NCBI RefSeq assembly: GCF_019703515.2
Contig: NC_059373.1
Span: 18,314,281-18,378,280 of the forward strand
Direction: 5' to 3'
Origin: Myxocyprinus asiaticus
Lineage: Eukaryota > Chordata > Actinopteri > Cypriniformes > Catostomidae
DNA length: 64,000 bases
Shown here: positions 52,401 to 61,600 of the stretch, piece after piece
Numbering within the stretch: the first letter of the stretch is position 1
Layout of the letters: the number at the start of each line of letters is the position of its first letter
Position numbers and translations under genes: made by a program
The notes under the pieces: model-generated
Database searches by the model: none
Seen by the model: only the letters and a program-made list of their open reading frames with translations
Told to the model about the DNA's origin: nothing

Positions 52401-55326
52401 CAGTTCTATATTTTATATCAGTGGAATAGATTAATTATTTTAAATGGGTCAAATAAACACACTATTTTTAGACTGTTCTCTGCAGGTTTCTTACTTTATA
52501 GATTTGTCGACTCCCAAGATTTAGTGAAATTTGTTTTTCTGAACATCCCTAATGCACGTGTGCTGATCTTTGACGCGTTTTTAAACTATTCTTGCACTTA
52601 CCAAGCTTGACTGAGCCTCCAAAAAGAGATCCTTTATCAAAAGCATCTTTCCATGTGAATGTCAGGCATAGCTGCAAAAACAAAGATATAATAATCAATG
52701 AAGCTTATTAAAGTTTAAATTAAACTATATTAAAAAACTGCAGTCACTGAAAGAGGTATGGGCATAATATTATGCTCGAAAGTGTATAAATATTACCTCT
52801 GGAAAGGGAAATTTGGGTTCGATTGCACAGAGCTGATCGTAATATCTAGATGGGAGAGAGACACAATGAGAAACACTCCAGAACCGGGACACTATATAGC
52901 AAGGCAAAGTGAAAAAAACACTTGCATTTTTTTTTTTTTAGATAGAACTTGAGTCAGCCTTTAGCAACATCTTAGCTATGACAACATTTCTCATGTGACT
53001 GTCAGTGTGAACACGAGAAACAACTGACAGATGTTACTCAACCTCATTTTCATGGAGTAAACTGGTCACACTTACAACAAAAAAAACATTTCCTTTCTGG
53101 GAGGAAAAAGAGGAGCAATTCCCCATATTTCTGCCCCACATTTTATATATCTGTTATTCCTGGCTATTCCTGCTTCCAGGCACCAAAAAAAGAACATGAC
53201 TGTTGGTTCGAGGAGAATACCGCTGAAGGGCGTGCCCAAGGGGCTCTCCGTCACACAAACCCAACACCAGTTTAACTAGGAGCTACAAAGCAGGCCATTC
53301 ATCTCAACCATTCATCATGGCTACAAAGGAGCAACAGACAAACAAAACCTTATTCCTATAGCAACGCATGGCTCATTTGCTCTCCAGATGGCATAGGTGA
53401 TTGGAGTAAGTAACAAAGTCTTATTGAGATCCCAGCAGCATACACTTAAAGGAATATTCTGGGTTCAACACAAGTTAAGCTTAATTAACAGCATTTGTAT
53501 CAATGTTGATTACAACAAAAAAATTAATGACTTGTTTTGAAAAAAATACAGGTTACAGTGAGGCACTTCCAATGGAAGTGAATGGGGCCAAATTTTGGAG
53601 GATTTAAAAGCAGAAATGTGAAGCTCATAAATTTATAAAAGCCCTTACATTAATTCTTCTGTTAAACCTCCTGTGTTACTTGAGCTGTAAAGTTGTTTAA
53701 ATAGTCATATTTACAGTCAGTTTAAGGTTTATGTGTTACGTTGTCATGGCAACGAAGTTGGAAAATTGGATATAACTTTACGCAGAAAAGGTTAGTAAGT
53801 GATTTATCACACTAAAATCATGTTAACACACATTGTTTATGTCTTGTGGCTATACTTTTGAAAGTTGATTGGCCCCCATTCAGTTCCATTGTAAGTGTCT
53901 CACTGTATCTCAGATCTTCATTAATTTATTTTTAAAGAAAGAGGGGCAAGTCAAAATTATTTTCTGTAGTAATGAATATTATGCCACAAATGCTTAACTA
54001 GTATTATACCCGGAATATTACTTTAAGTCATATTAAACCACAAGTGAAATGCAGAACATAAACAGCGTGGACTAGGAAAATATAGGTGTAATTGTACAAA
54101 TGAAAGTAAAGTAAATGATCTCTTCTGACACCTCATTTACACTAATACTTTCACTAAGGAACAGAAACTGGATTCAAAGTGGCCAAACGATCAAAGCATG
54201 AAGCAACAACACTGATTTGGTTAAACAAATTTACAAGCCATTTCCTCAACTGTACTACAGCAAATGATCTGCCGCTCGCCTTTAGATAAATTAATAAATC
54301 ACGTAGACAGGTGACAAATACCTTCCGAATAGCAAAAACCAATACGTCACTGAAACCTGCTGCACCCACCTACATCAAATGAATGACTTCATTGAGCCTC
54401 GTGACGTCTAGGTCAACATCGTAATGACTTCAATTCTCAAAAAGCGAATACTATATAAACAACAACATGCATATTTTCTTATTTTCATTTAATTTATTTT
54501 TTACTTGCGTCCAATTAAACGCGGTTAGTTTGAAGAACACACCTGAGTCACTGCAATCCAGGAAGCCCGCACGATGACGTATGATAAATATTCTGGAATA
54601 CCACCCTAAATATTTACATATGAAAACATTAAAAAAACGGTAATAGTACTAATATAATAGTACCACTACTACTACTAATACACACTAATACTACACGTAC
54701 AGTCCCCTCATTTGCGTAACAAACAACATGGACAAATGTTACACTCCTATTTTTGAGTAACATCCCTAATTGTGTCATATTTCTTGCAATGTTTATATTT
54801 CAATGAAGCAAATAAAAACAGATCAGCTACTGGCTTTAATCAAGTGCGCAACGAGGTAGTCATCATCTAGAAACTCTACTTGAAAATAGATATCAAATTA
54901 CATAACTAGTACGAAACTAATACAAGTCTGGTGTTGCTCTAGGTTGTGTCATGTTGTAACTAGATTTAGGCATATTCTGCTCTCTGCACTCTCATTCGCA
55001 ATTTATACAGAGTAAACGTGTTATAAGCCATGGAACTGAGCTTGTCAATATAACTGAACCAACTGCTGAATTGAACAACTGTAGAAAGTCCGTTAGCGAG
55101 AAGTCTTGCCAGGCTCTCACCGCAGCAGGATTTCCAGCGAGCTCTCGTGTTTGTCCAGCGGCCTCCCAAGAGCACTTTTGCGGAGCTTATTGAGCTCCTC
55201 TACAACACGGAGGTACTCTGCCTGCTCCTCGCCGGGAGGGTACGTGGCCGTCACAAACTTCGACAATGGTTTCACTAAGTCGACCTCCGAGGACTTCTTC
55301 AACGGGACAGAAATAAACGTCGCCAT
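28434..55326 (-). CDS. pdcd6ip: pdcd6ip: programmed cell death 6-interacting protein (ALIX), complete, 18 coding exons
   Basis: Minus-strand exons: 55121-55326, 52797-52845, 52602-52671, 50455-50582, 49919-50072, 49738-49838, 47927-48043, 47559-47781, 47283-47406, 44675-44852, 44003-44114, 43712-43881, 37660-37908, 36257-36391, 36053-36147, 35847-35967, 34715-34908, 28434-28608. They join without a break to 866 aa; human ALIX has 868. The start [11 protein letters not shown] matches the family. The Bro1 domain (1 to about 358) binds CHMP4. The V domain (about 360-703) is an alpha-helical ligand-binding arm. The proline-rich tail carries PSAP at 714-717 (TSG101 binding), PARPPPP at 754-760, and [12 protein letters not shown] at 798-809 (CEP55 and ALG-2 binding), ending YYPQQ. 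The protein acts at endosomes, midbody and plasma membrane in ESCRT-III recruitment. Introns 12 and 17 are swollen by L1 and hAT insertions, but the coding sequence is undamaged. Confidence 0.97.
28868..29205. repeat. hAT-like repeat fragment with TAGAGGTCAACCGAT start
   Basis: GTAGAGGTCAACCGATTGTGG followed by ACTGATAAAGGCTAATAAC resembles the common fish TAGAGGTCGACCGATA family. It may continue on the far side of the L1 (about 31630-32215, which contains GTGCCGATAATAATTAG), in which case the L1 landed inside it. The right terminal repeat was not found. Confidence 0.45.
29206..31625 (-). mobile_element. L1-like LINE copy 3, internally deleted, in pdcd6ip intron 17
   Basis: Read on the minus strand, the 5' end (about 31625) matches the 5' UTR of the 38031 copy (ACTTTGCTAGTTTTT, ACCGGTGAGATCCGATA). 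An ORF1 piece follows (31132-31510; [32 protein letters not shown]). Next come part of ORF2 endonuclease ([19 protein letters not shown] text, GGDFNLLMD) and the ORF2 C-terminal zinc-knuckle part (29721-30098; [18 protein letters not shown]). The RT region is absent: text equivalent to 40214-42666 of copy 2 is deleted at about 30028-30031. The 3' end is an AATAAAAAAATAAAATAAAA tail. It has the same orientation as pdcd6ip. Confidence 0.88.
31626..32535. other. pdcd6ip intron 17, AT-rich repeat-like stretch
   Basis: It contains an A19 run at about 32079 and an AAT/ATT trinucleotide palindrome at 32268-32310. A GTGCCGATAATAATTAG motif suggests the second half of the repeat begun at 28868. No coding frame. 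Confidence 0.35.
32544..33991 (+). mobile_element. hAT transposon relic with exact 8-bp target duplication
   Basis: The ends are TAAGGTGGCCAGACGTCC on the left and the reverse complement of TAGGGTGACCAGATCC on the right. The 8-bp direct repeat CATATAAC flanks it at 32536-32543 and 33992-33999, the hallmark of hAT insertion. Broken plus-strand frames encode a BED-like zinc finger (about 32950-33050: [21 protein letters not shown]). Later pieces are 33393-33620 and the hAT C-terminal dimerisation region at 33636-33905 ([36 protein letters not shown]). Stops at 33384 and 33618 and the short length show an internally deleted, inactive copy. Confidence 0.92.
33992..34714. other. pdcd6ip intron 17, flank of the hAT insertion
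   Basis: Text such as GTGGCGTTTCGAGTTATGAG and CTTGGTACCAAAATACCAGTAC looks repeat-derived but cannot be assigned. An A17 run lies at about 34145. It probably belongs to an older element into which the hAT jumped. Confidence 0.3.
34922..34952. repeat. Poly(A/T) tract serving as pyrimidine tract of pdcd6ip exon 17
   Basis: A run of about 27 A on the plus strand is poly-T on the minus strand. It lies about 15 bases upstream of the exon 17 acceptor at 34908/34909. It therefore forms most of the polypyrimidine tract. Confidence 0.85.
35040..35695. repeat. MITE-like block in pdcd6ip intron 16
   Basis: Two starts of the type AAAGKTGCACTCAGTATTTTT occur at about 35056 and 35546. GTCAGGGTAGACGGCAT at about 35390 is mirrored by ATGCCGTCTACCCTGAC at about 35661, and GAGGCTGTGAGGGACGGA resembles the element at 10976-11313. 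It is interpreted as one or two non-autonomous DNA elements. Confidence 0.55.
36647..37262. mobile_element. Angel-type palindromic MITE (copy A2) in pdcd6ip intron 13
   Basis: The left end CTTAAAGGACTAGTTCACCC is mirrored on the right by GGGAGAACTATTCCTTTAAG. The arms stay complementary through CATCCCGGATGTGTATGAC and its mate near 37190, and through the ACTCCAGTGGTTAAAT stretch. Confidence 0.85.
38160..39003 (+). pseudogene. L1 ORF1 (nucleic-acid-binding chaperone), broken
   Basis: ATG at 38160 opens [18 protein letters not shown] predicted coiled coil spans roughly codons 45-115 ([20 protein letters not shown], then [15 protein letters not shown]). An RRM-like part follows with [20 protein letters not shown] and the RAHRVSAHR motif, and a C-terminal part ends [10 protein letters not shown] before TAA/TGA at about 39000. 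One frameshift lies near 38390 and a TGA at 38707. Comparison with copy 3 shows the same N-terminus. In the family this protein coats L1 RNA. Confidence 0.85.
39469..43218 (+). pseudogene. L1 ORF2 (endonuclease and reverse transcriptase), broken
   Basis: The frame begins [18 protein letters not shown], an APE-type endonuclease start. It shifts at about 39572 (bases lost before VFLQETH), about 39889, about 40430 and several more times in 40800-41760. The catalytic YADD of the reverse transcriptase is intact at about 41530-41542, unlike YAGD in copy 1. The C-terminal knuckle has a stop replacing a residue (TGT TGG TGA TGC near 42800). Copy 2 is therefore the best template for the family, though not an active gene. 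Confidence 0.82.
43514..43711. other. pdcd6ip intron 12, distal remainder
   Basis: Short flank between the L1 and exon 12, with a T18 run at about 43571. Nothing else is visible. Confidence 0.4.
44375..44625 (+). repeat. Possible Tc1-like fragment in pdcd6ip intron 10
   Basis: The frame 44379-44591 contains [18 protein letters not shown], which loosely resembles the C-terminal segment of Tc1 transposases. No DDE motif or terminal repeat is present. A weak call. Confidence 0.3.
44953..46178. mobile_element. hAT-like non-autonomous element with 8-bp target duplication, pdcd6ip intron 9
   Basis: The direct repeat TAATCATT flanks it at 44945-44952 and 46179-46186. The inner ends are GCCCGGCTGATATTAG on the left and, on the right, AAAATCGGTAGGGCTCTA, an imperfect inverted pair of the fish TAGGGCCCTACCGAT type. 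Internal text ATATCGGTATCGGCGTATAT supports that family. It contains a tandem duplication at about 45800-45950. No transposase frame. Confidence 0.7.
45802..45945 (+). repeat. Tandem duplication (two units of about 72 bp)
   Basis: The stretch beginning CATTTGACTGATACTAAACA and running through TTTAGCTATTTATTTTA occurs twice in a row, starting near 45800 and 45876, with a few indels. Confidence 0.8.
46239..47141. mobile_element. Non-autonomous DNA element with ACAGTTGTATG ends, carrying a nested Angel MITE
   Basis: The left end ACAGTTGTATGTAAATTTGA and GCACCCCTGACC are mirrored on the right by GTCAGGAGTGCCC and CATACAACTGT. GTTGATTTTCTA on the left pairs with TAGAAAATCAAC on the right. The terminal inverted repeats are about 70 bases. 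An Angel copy at 46549-47053 lies inside. It is in pdcd6ip intron 9, only 141 bases from exon 9. Confidence 0.8.
46549..47053. mobile_element. Angel-type MITE (copy A4), nested
   Basis: The left part reads TTTAAAGGAATAGTTCACCC then AAAAATTAAAATTCTGTC; the right part ends TATTGGGTTAACTAATCCTTTA. It is inside the element at 46239-47141, so it is the younger of the two. Confidence 0.8.
48345..49572. mobile_element. MITE with GGCCCCGTTTACACCTGGTATTAA-type ends, pdcd6ip intron 6
   Basis: The left end GGCCCCGTCTACAACTGG is mirrored on the right by CCAGGTGTAAACAGGGCC. Short inner repeats of the type TTTACACCTTGCA occur several times (48548, 48627), as in hAT MITEs. No direct flanking duplication is clear. 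No coding capacity. Confidence 0.75.
50148..50443. mobile_element. Angel-like MITE, diverged (copy A6), abutting pdcd6ip exon 4
   Basis: AATTTTCTCACCCTCAAGACATTCCAAAC on the left is mirrored by GTTTGGAACAACATGAGTGTGAGAAAA on the right. It ends about 12 bases from the donor of exon 4 (50455). Confidence 0.65.
51091..52551. mobile_element. hAT-type non-autonomous element with exact 8-bp target duplication, pdcd6ip intron 3
   Basis: The direct repeat ATGCACGT flanks it at 51083-51090 and 52552-52559. The ends TAGGGATGTGC (left) and GAACATCCCTA (right) are inverted. Near the left end, GGGACTAGTCGACTAAATGG and GCTAGTCGACACTGG repeat the palindrome AGTCGACT; near the right end GTCGACTC appears. 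Length is 1461 bp. A 62-codon frame at 51344 is not recognised as transposase. Confidence 0.88.
53446..54026. mobile_element. Palindromic MITE, copy M3, in pdcd6ip intron 1
   Basis: CTTAAAGGAATATTCTGGGT on the left and ACCCGGAATATTACTTTAAG on the right form terminal inverted repeats. The interior matches M1 without its nested insertion, which makes it the reference copy. Confidence 0.85.
54027..55120. other. pdcd6ip intron 1, promoter-proximal part
   Basis: No repeat with recognisable ends and no coding frame that fits the gene. Intron 1 begins at a strong donor (GTGAGAG, minus strand) at 55120. Confidence 0.4.
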
Positions 55327-55480
55327 TGGGGCCCACGGAAACGACACAGTTCAAACGAAGAAAGAGAACACTGCAAACGGACAAACACAAGGCCGAGCAC
55401 TTCCTGGATCCCCTGCGTGCGTCATAACGTCACATGTAATGTCAAAGCGACGCATGCGCAATCGAGAGAGTCCTATGAGC
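55327..55480 (-). promoter_or_regulatory. pdcd6ip 5' UTR and promoter-proximal region
   Basis: The sequence directly upstream of the ATG on the minus strand is relatively CpG-rich (for example GCGACGCATGCGCAATCG at about 55447) compared with the AT-rich DNA beyond 55540. This fits a housekeeping promoter. The start site is not determined. Confidence 0.45.
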
Positions 55481-55756
55481 ACTACATTGATAATAGTCCT
55501 GCACAAGTACAGCAGCACTATGCTGAAACATGGATAGATTCTTTAGATGCTGTAAATTAATTTTATGATTGATGCAACTTAACGGGTGTGTGCTAAGAAA
55601 AGTGTTTAGTGTAGTTTATGAAAGTCTGTCATTTAAAAATAAATAAATAATAAAAAAAACCTAGCAATTTAACAATGTTTGCAGAATATTAACTGATCAG
55701 AATTAATAGCTGCTGAGGCAAATTCCCATTCTTATCCATGATTTCTGTTGAACAAA

Positions 55757-55757
55757 T

Positions 55758-55820
<63 letters not shown>
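55757..55820. repeat. (TA)n microsatellite
   Basis: A nearly pure TA run of about 64 bases in the spacer between pdcd6ip and ubp1. Confidence 0.95.
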
Positions 55821-55825
<5 letters not shown>

Positions 55826-56283
55826 ACTCAAAATGACTAATTACTTCTCTAAAATTCTGACATTTAAAAAAATAAATTATTAAGTAATCAACAAAGCAAT
55901 CACATTACTAATTACTTTTAAGTTACTTAATACTTCAAGTTTTTTCTGCTCAACAAATTAAAAATTATTCCGGTAACACTTTACAGTAAGTTTCCATCCG
56001 ATAACATTAATGCATTAGAGCCTTTATTAATCCTTGTTAATGTTAGTTAATAAAAATACAGTTTTTAATTGTTAGTTCATAGTGCATTAACTAATGTTAA
56101 CAAATGCAACTTTTGATTTAAAAAATGCATTAATATATCAAAATTACCTCCTTGTCCATTGTTGCATGTTTCTCCCTTACAACTCTTCAGTTCTCAAACC
56201 ACCACATAATTCACATTTTAAATTTATTCCACATAATATATTTGATATACTTAAAAGTAATTGTCAATTGAAAGTTAGTTACT

Positions 56284-56806
56284 ACACTCACTGACCACTT
56301 TATTAAGAACACCTGTACACCTACCTATTCATATGATTATCTCATCAACCAATCATGTGGCAGCAATGTATAAAATCATGCAGATACGGGTCAGGAGCTT
56401 CAATTAATATTCACATTAACCATCAGAATGGGGAAAAATGTAATCTCAATGATTTTGACTGTGGCATAATTGTTGGTGCCAGACGGGCTGGTTTGAGTAT
56501 TTCTGTTACTGCTGATCTCCTGGGATTTTCATGCATAACAATCTCTAGTTTACTAAGAATGATGCCAAAAACAAAAAACATCCAGTGAGAGGCAGTTCCG
56601 TGGACAGAAACGCCTTGTTGATGAAAGAGGTCAACAGAGAATGGTGAGACTGGTTTGAGCTGACAGAAAGTACAATTGTAGTGAGCAGAATAGCATCTCA
56701 GAATGCACAACACGTCAAACTTTGAGGTGGATGGGCTACAACAGCAGAAGACCATGTTGGACACTTTATTAAGACCACAGTGTTCGTAATAAAGTGGTCA
56801 ATGAGT
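56284..56806 (+). mobile_element. Tc1-like element, 5' half retained, internally deleted
   Basis: The left end CACTCACTGACCACTTTATT is mirrored on the right by AATAAAGTGGTCAATGAG. The inside reads ATGGGGAAAAATGTAATCTC and then frames for GARRAGLSISVTADLLGFS, the helix-turn-helix DNA-binding part of a Tc1 transposase, followed by a decayed second part. The DDE catalytic region is deleted. Confidence 0.85.
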
Positions 56807-56964
56807 ATATAACCTGATTACAAGAATAAAAATTTTTATGCATTACACTACTTTTGTACTAAAATTAGATTACAGTAATCGGTCACATTATATAAAACAC
56901 TACATATTACAATAGCCATTTACATCCCATTATAATACATCAAACTGCCAAAATAACCCAGAGA

Positions 56965-58651
56965 CAATATATGAAAATTATTTTATTTCTGGTACAGGCA
57001 TTAATTGTGTACATCTCAGCACCCCTTATGGAAGAGAGGCTTCTTTAGACAGACAGTGACATGAGAGCACCATGATCATAATCACGGAAACACAGAGGAC
57101 AGACCATGTGATCCACAGAGGAAGAGAAAAACACACATCTCTATGTATTTATACTTTGATTATTTCTTCACCTGGAAACTTTGTGTACACCAAAATGCTA
57201 AGTGAATGTCCAACAACAGCAAGGTATCCAAATGGCATGAAATTTGTTGTGGTTTCAGTTCAGTGCAGACTTGGTCATTCTTTTTTTTTTTTTAAGAATC
57301 ATAAGGAGTCAAAATTCTAACAACCATGCTCCTCAATAAAGTGGCAAAAATATGCACAGTACATGCCAAAGCACAGCTGCCCAATGCATAACTACTGAGA
57401 TGACCAACTAAGTCAGCTTATATTCAAGGTGAGAAAAAATAAAATAAAGCCACAGATACAACCTGCCTTGGCTGGCCAGTCAAATGTAATATTCCTGTCC
57501 CAAGGCAAGGAAAAGGTTAAGATAAAGGAAAACAAAGGCATTATGCAAAATATAATTTATGGAGGTTTATGCAATTGTGCTTACTTCCCATATTAATAGT
57601 TGCATTATAATCTGTGCCAGGAGCTACTATAGAGGGCAGGAAATATTACCAGCCAACAACAATCACCATGTTAAAATCAAAGACTCCCACTATTTTAATA
57701 CAAATGTGGGGCCCAAGTTGATTCAGTTCAGATGCTTAATTCATCCCGCTAAGCACAAAGTAAATGCTAAGCATCCCAAGAAACTACAGTGTAGTTGTCA
57801 GTTTTAACAGGATCTTGCAAACAGTCAGAATGGCACCAGACATGATTGGTCTTGATAAAGGAAGTGGAAAAATGGTATTAGCACTGACAATGTCTTCTAC
57901 TAAAATAGGATACAGCCAAAACGTAGTCTCACAAACATGATGTTAGCTGCAGGGCATCATACTTAAACTCAAGGATCATTTAATCCAGACAGACATAATA
58001 GACATCCTGTGCATGCCTAAGACAGGACACATTTCCCCCACTTTTGAAAGAGGGTTCATTATTCCAATGAGGGGTGCAATGGTGACAATACAAACTGTCT
58101 ATGGGCCAGTCAAAAGGGGCAGGCAGAAAAATAGCTGACAACTCACAAAGGCGAACAAACTCAAGTACGTACTGTACGTTCATTACTTGCAAAGTGAGGA
58201 CAGAGTCTGAGCACAGACCGTTTTGCCACAGAGGTGGGGAACAGCCACATTATGACATTACACACTCCATGAACACCATGCTGAAGTAAAGTGGTCACAA
58301 TTCTCCTCCACTTTCTTGCAGATTCTGCCCACCTCCATCCCTCCCAATTCAACCTTTAAAAACACACTCACACACATATTTAAAAGCCCACGGCTCACAC
58401 ACACTGGCATCAGTTTAAGTGTTTTCAATATGAAACAATTTACACACTGAAGTCAGATTCTAACAGTTAGGAGGCCCTGCCCAACCCCGGCTCTCTCTCT
58501 CTCCAACATCGGAGACATGAAGAATGAGAGAGCGAGATAAAGAGAGGAAGAGAGAGAAGGATGGAGGGAGCATGTTCAATGCCCTGAAGTGGCAGTATGG
58601 AGCCTTAAGACGTCATTGCACTCTCTGCTTCACATGGTTTTTCAGCCATCT
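56965..58651 (-). other. ubp1 3' UTR with poly(A) signal
   Basis: It follows the ubp1 stop at 58652-58654. On the minus strand an AATAAA (TTTATT at 56982-56987) lies about 1.67 kb downstream and is the best candidate end. Long pyrimidine/purine stretches (58490-58570) and AT-rich segments fit a UTR. No repeat with ends is seen. Confidence 0.55.
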
Positions 58652-61600
58652 CTACTTCAGGACAAGGTGAAATCCATCGGTTGTGTAATCTGAGGGGAAA
58701 CAAACAAACAAACAAACAAAACAAAAACAAAGAAAACAAAAAAAGAGGAAAAAGAAAAAAAAAAGGATTTTACAGCTGTGTAATTTCTGCACCACTAGCT
58801 AACCCCCCCCCCCAATTTCTTTGTTTTAAATGCCATGCCAGCTTCAATGGCTATTTTAATGGCGAAATCCAGGTTAAAATAATGGTAAAACTACTGAAAA
58901 CTTATAGATGTTTAAAGAGCACCTATTATGTTTTTTCAAATATTACCTTTCATGTAGTGTGTTACATAGCTGTTTGTGAATGAAAAAAAGTCTGCAAAGT
59001 TTCAAAAAATCAAAGTGCACGAAATATGGAGTTATAGACACCCAAAAGAAAGAACCGATTCTGAACACCTGAAATGAGTCGTTAGTAATTCCAGACTTAT
59101 TTCCTGTACTAACCTACGTAATTTGATAACAAAAATCTGGTCTTCATTGGCTGCTCGCAAACAGCTTTGACCCGTCCTCAAACACTACACTAAGCGGTAG
59201 ACCAATCACAACAGACTGGGACATCTGACCAATCAGAGCAGAGTAGGCTCTCTGAAAGGAGGAGTTTAGAATGAATCCTTTAGAACGGATCATTGAAGGA
59301 GTCGTTTTTGACACTGGGAAAAAAAGGTAATGCTGAATTTAAATTATTAGCAAATTAAAGTGTTTTTTTGACCTTGGATGCATGTAAATCTATTGTATGA
59401 GACTATTAAAACAAAATTAGGCACGTTTAAAAACCATAATAGGTGCTCTTTAAGATTCATTTTTAATAAAACTATAAAACTGATTCTGGACTGAATTTGA
59501 TAAAGGAATAGTTCACCCAAAAATGAAAATTCTCTCATCATTTACTCACCCTCATGCCATCCAAGATATGTATGACTTTCTTCTGTTGAACACAAACAAA
59601 ATTTATTACCTCAGCTCTGTTGGTGCTCACAATGCAGCTGAATGGTGACCAAAAGTTTTAGCTCTTAAAAGTACATAAATGCAGCATAAAAGTAATCAAT
59701 ACAACTCCAGTGGTTTAATGTCTTCAGAGTTATGATAGGTGTGGGTGAGAAACACATCAATATTTACAGTGATTTTTACTATCAATCTCCACATTCACAT
59801 TCTACTTTTGTTTTTGGCGATTCACATTCTTCATGCATATTGCCACCTACTGGTCAGGGAGGAGAATTTATAGTAAAAAAAGGACTTAAATATTGATCTG
59901 TTTCTCACCCATACCACCTATCATATCACTTCTGAAGACATGTATTAAACCACTGGAGTCGTATGGATTACTTTTATGCTGGTTTTGTGCTTTTGGAACT
60001 TCAAAATTTTGGTCACCATTCACTTGCATTGTATGGACCTACAGAACTGAATTTTCATTTGAGTTCTGCAGAAGAAAGTTATACGCATCTGGGATAGCAT
60101 GAGTGTGAGTAAATGATGAGAGGATTTTCATTTATCAAGGAACTATTCCTTTAAAAACCTTTTCAAGGGCATCAGCAGAATATATATATTTTTATTTAGA
60201 TTAAATGGGTTTTGGAATAGATTTCCTTGTTTTAAGGAAATCTTTGTACCTTGTATTGTGCTGATGATGAAACTGCTCTCGTCAGGGAAGTTACAAACCA
60301 TCTGTAAGAAAAAAATAAATAAAATAAAAATAATGTCTCTTTCTATCAGTGCATTCTGTTCCAACAGTACATATTACAAACAGTACACTAGACAAATAAG
60401 TCACGTGATGTTCATCACCTATGTGGCCAATTAATCTGTCACACATGATAACATGACAGACAGATTTTATCAGTAGCATTATGCAAAAACATTCAAATGT
60501 GCAACCGTGGTTGGCCAACTCGTTCCTTCTACCTGATAACAGTAGAGGAAAAAAGATGAGACTGTTTCTAGTTGCTCTGAGTGGGTGTTTGACTGAGGGA
60601 AACAGTGGTAAGTTTGTGTGTTTACCTGGTCACTGAGTAGTATGTGTATTCCTGTGGGCCCCTGTTTGTACACTTGGTTAATGTGGGTGAACGGCAGGGC
60701 CAAGACACTGGAGATTTTCCTGGTAAGCTCACAAGCGGTCATCTCCTCAAGGTAAAGAGCGTGGTAAACTAAAACAAACACATATGCTTTAAGGCAATGA
60801 CAATGTCATGTAAATGATCAAAGTGAGCACTGCTGACTATTTAAATAGATGTGGTCATTTGGATACAATACAAAATGCACAGAAAGGCATGATGAAAGGC
60901 TATTATATACTGTAAAACATAGTGTTGGCTCTGATTAAGATGAGAAATTAATGAATCTTTACTGGCAAACAATGCAATTTTAAAAGATCACCCAACCTTA
61001 TAAAGAAGATTTGCATTTTTAAAATGGTTTAAATCCTGATTATGACAGAATGCAAATTGTAAATTTCATGGTTGACTGTACTACATATAAACATACTGGG
61101 TCATCATTAAAATATGGTGACAAACATGTCCCTTGAATTTTCAGTCATGAAAAAGATTTCAAATAGTCAAGAAACTCCATTTAAAAGGCATCATTCCATT
61201 ACCTAACCTTTTATTAAACAATATGCAATGGTTTAACTCTATATTGTTTTAAACATTTTTTTTTTTTTTAAATATATCTGAATGTCAATTCCCTGAAGAA
61301 GAAAAAAAAAAAAAAAAACACTAGTCCCCCTCATCTGGTATACCACTTCTATCACATTTACAGTTATTTATGTGTTTATATTTTTACTTATTTATTTTCT
61401 CAGGTCAGGAATTAGTGCAAGACCTAAAAAGTCTGCAAAATAGCTAAACAAAATAAGTACTATTAAATTACTTATTTAATAATTTATATAATTTAAAAAG
61501 AATGTCTCGATTTCATATCAATGTTAAAAAGATGTGGAAAAGAATGTACATATAATGATTTTCCCACCATGTTGAAAAAATTGTTAATTTACATTTTAAC

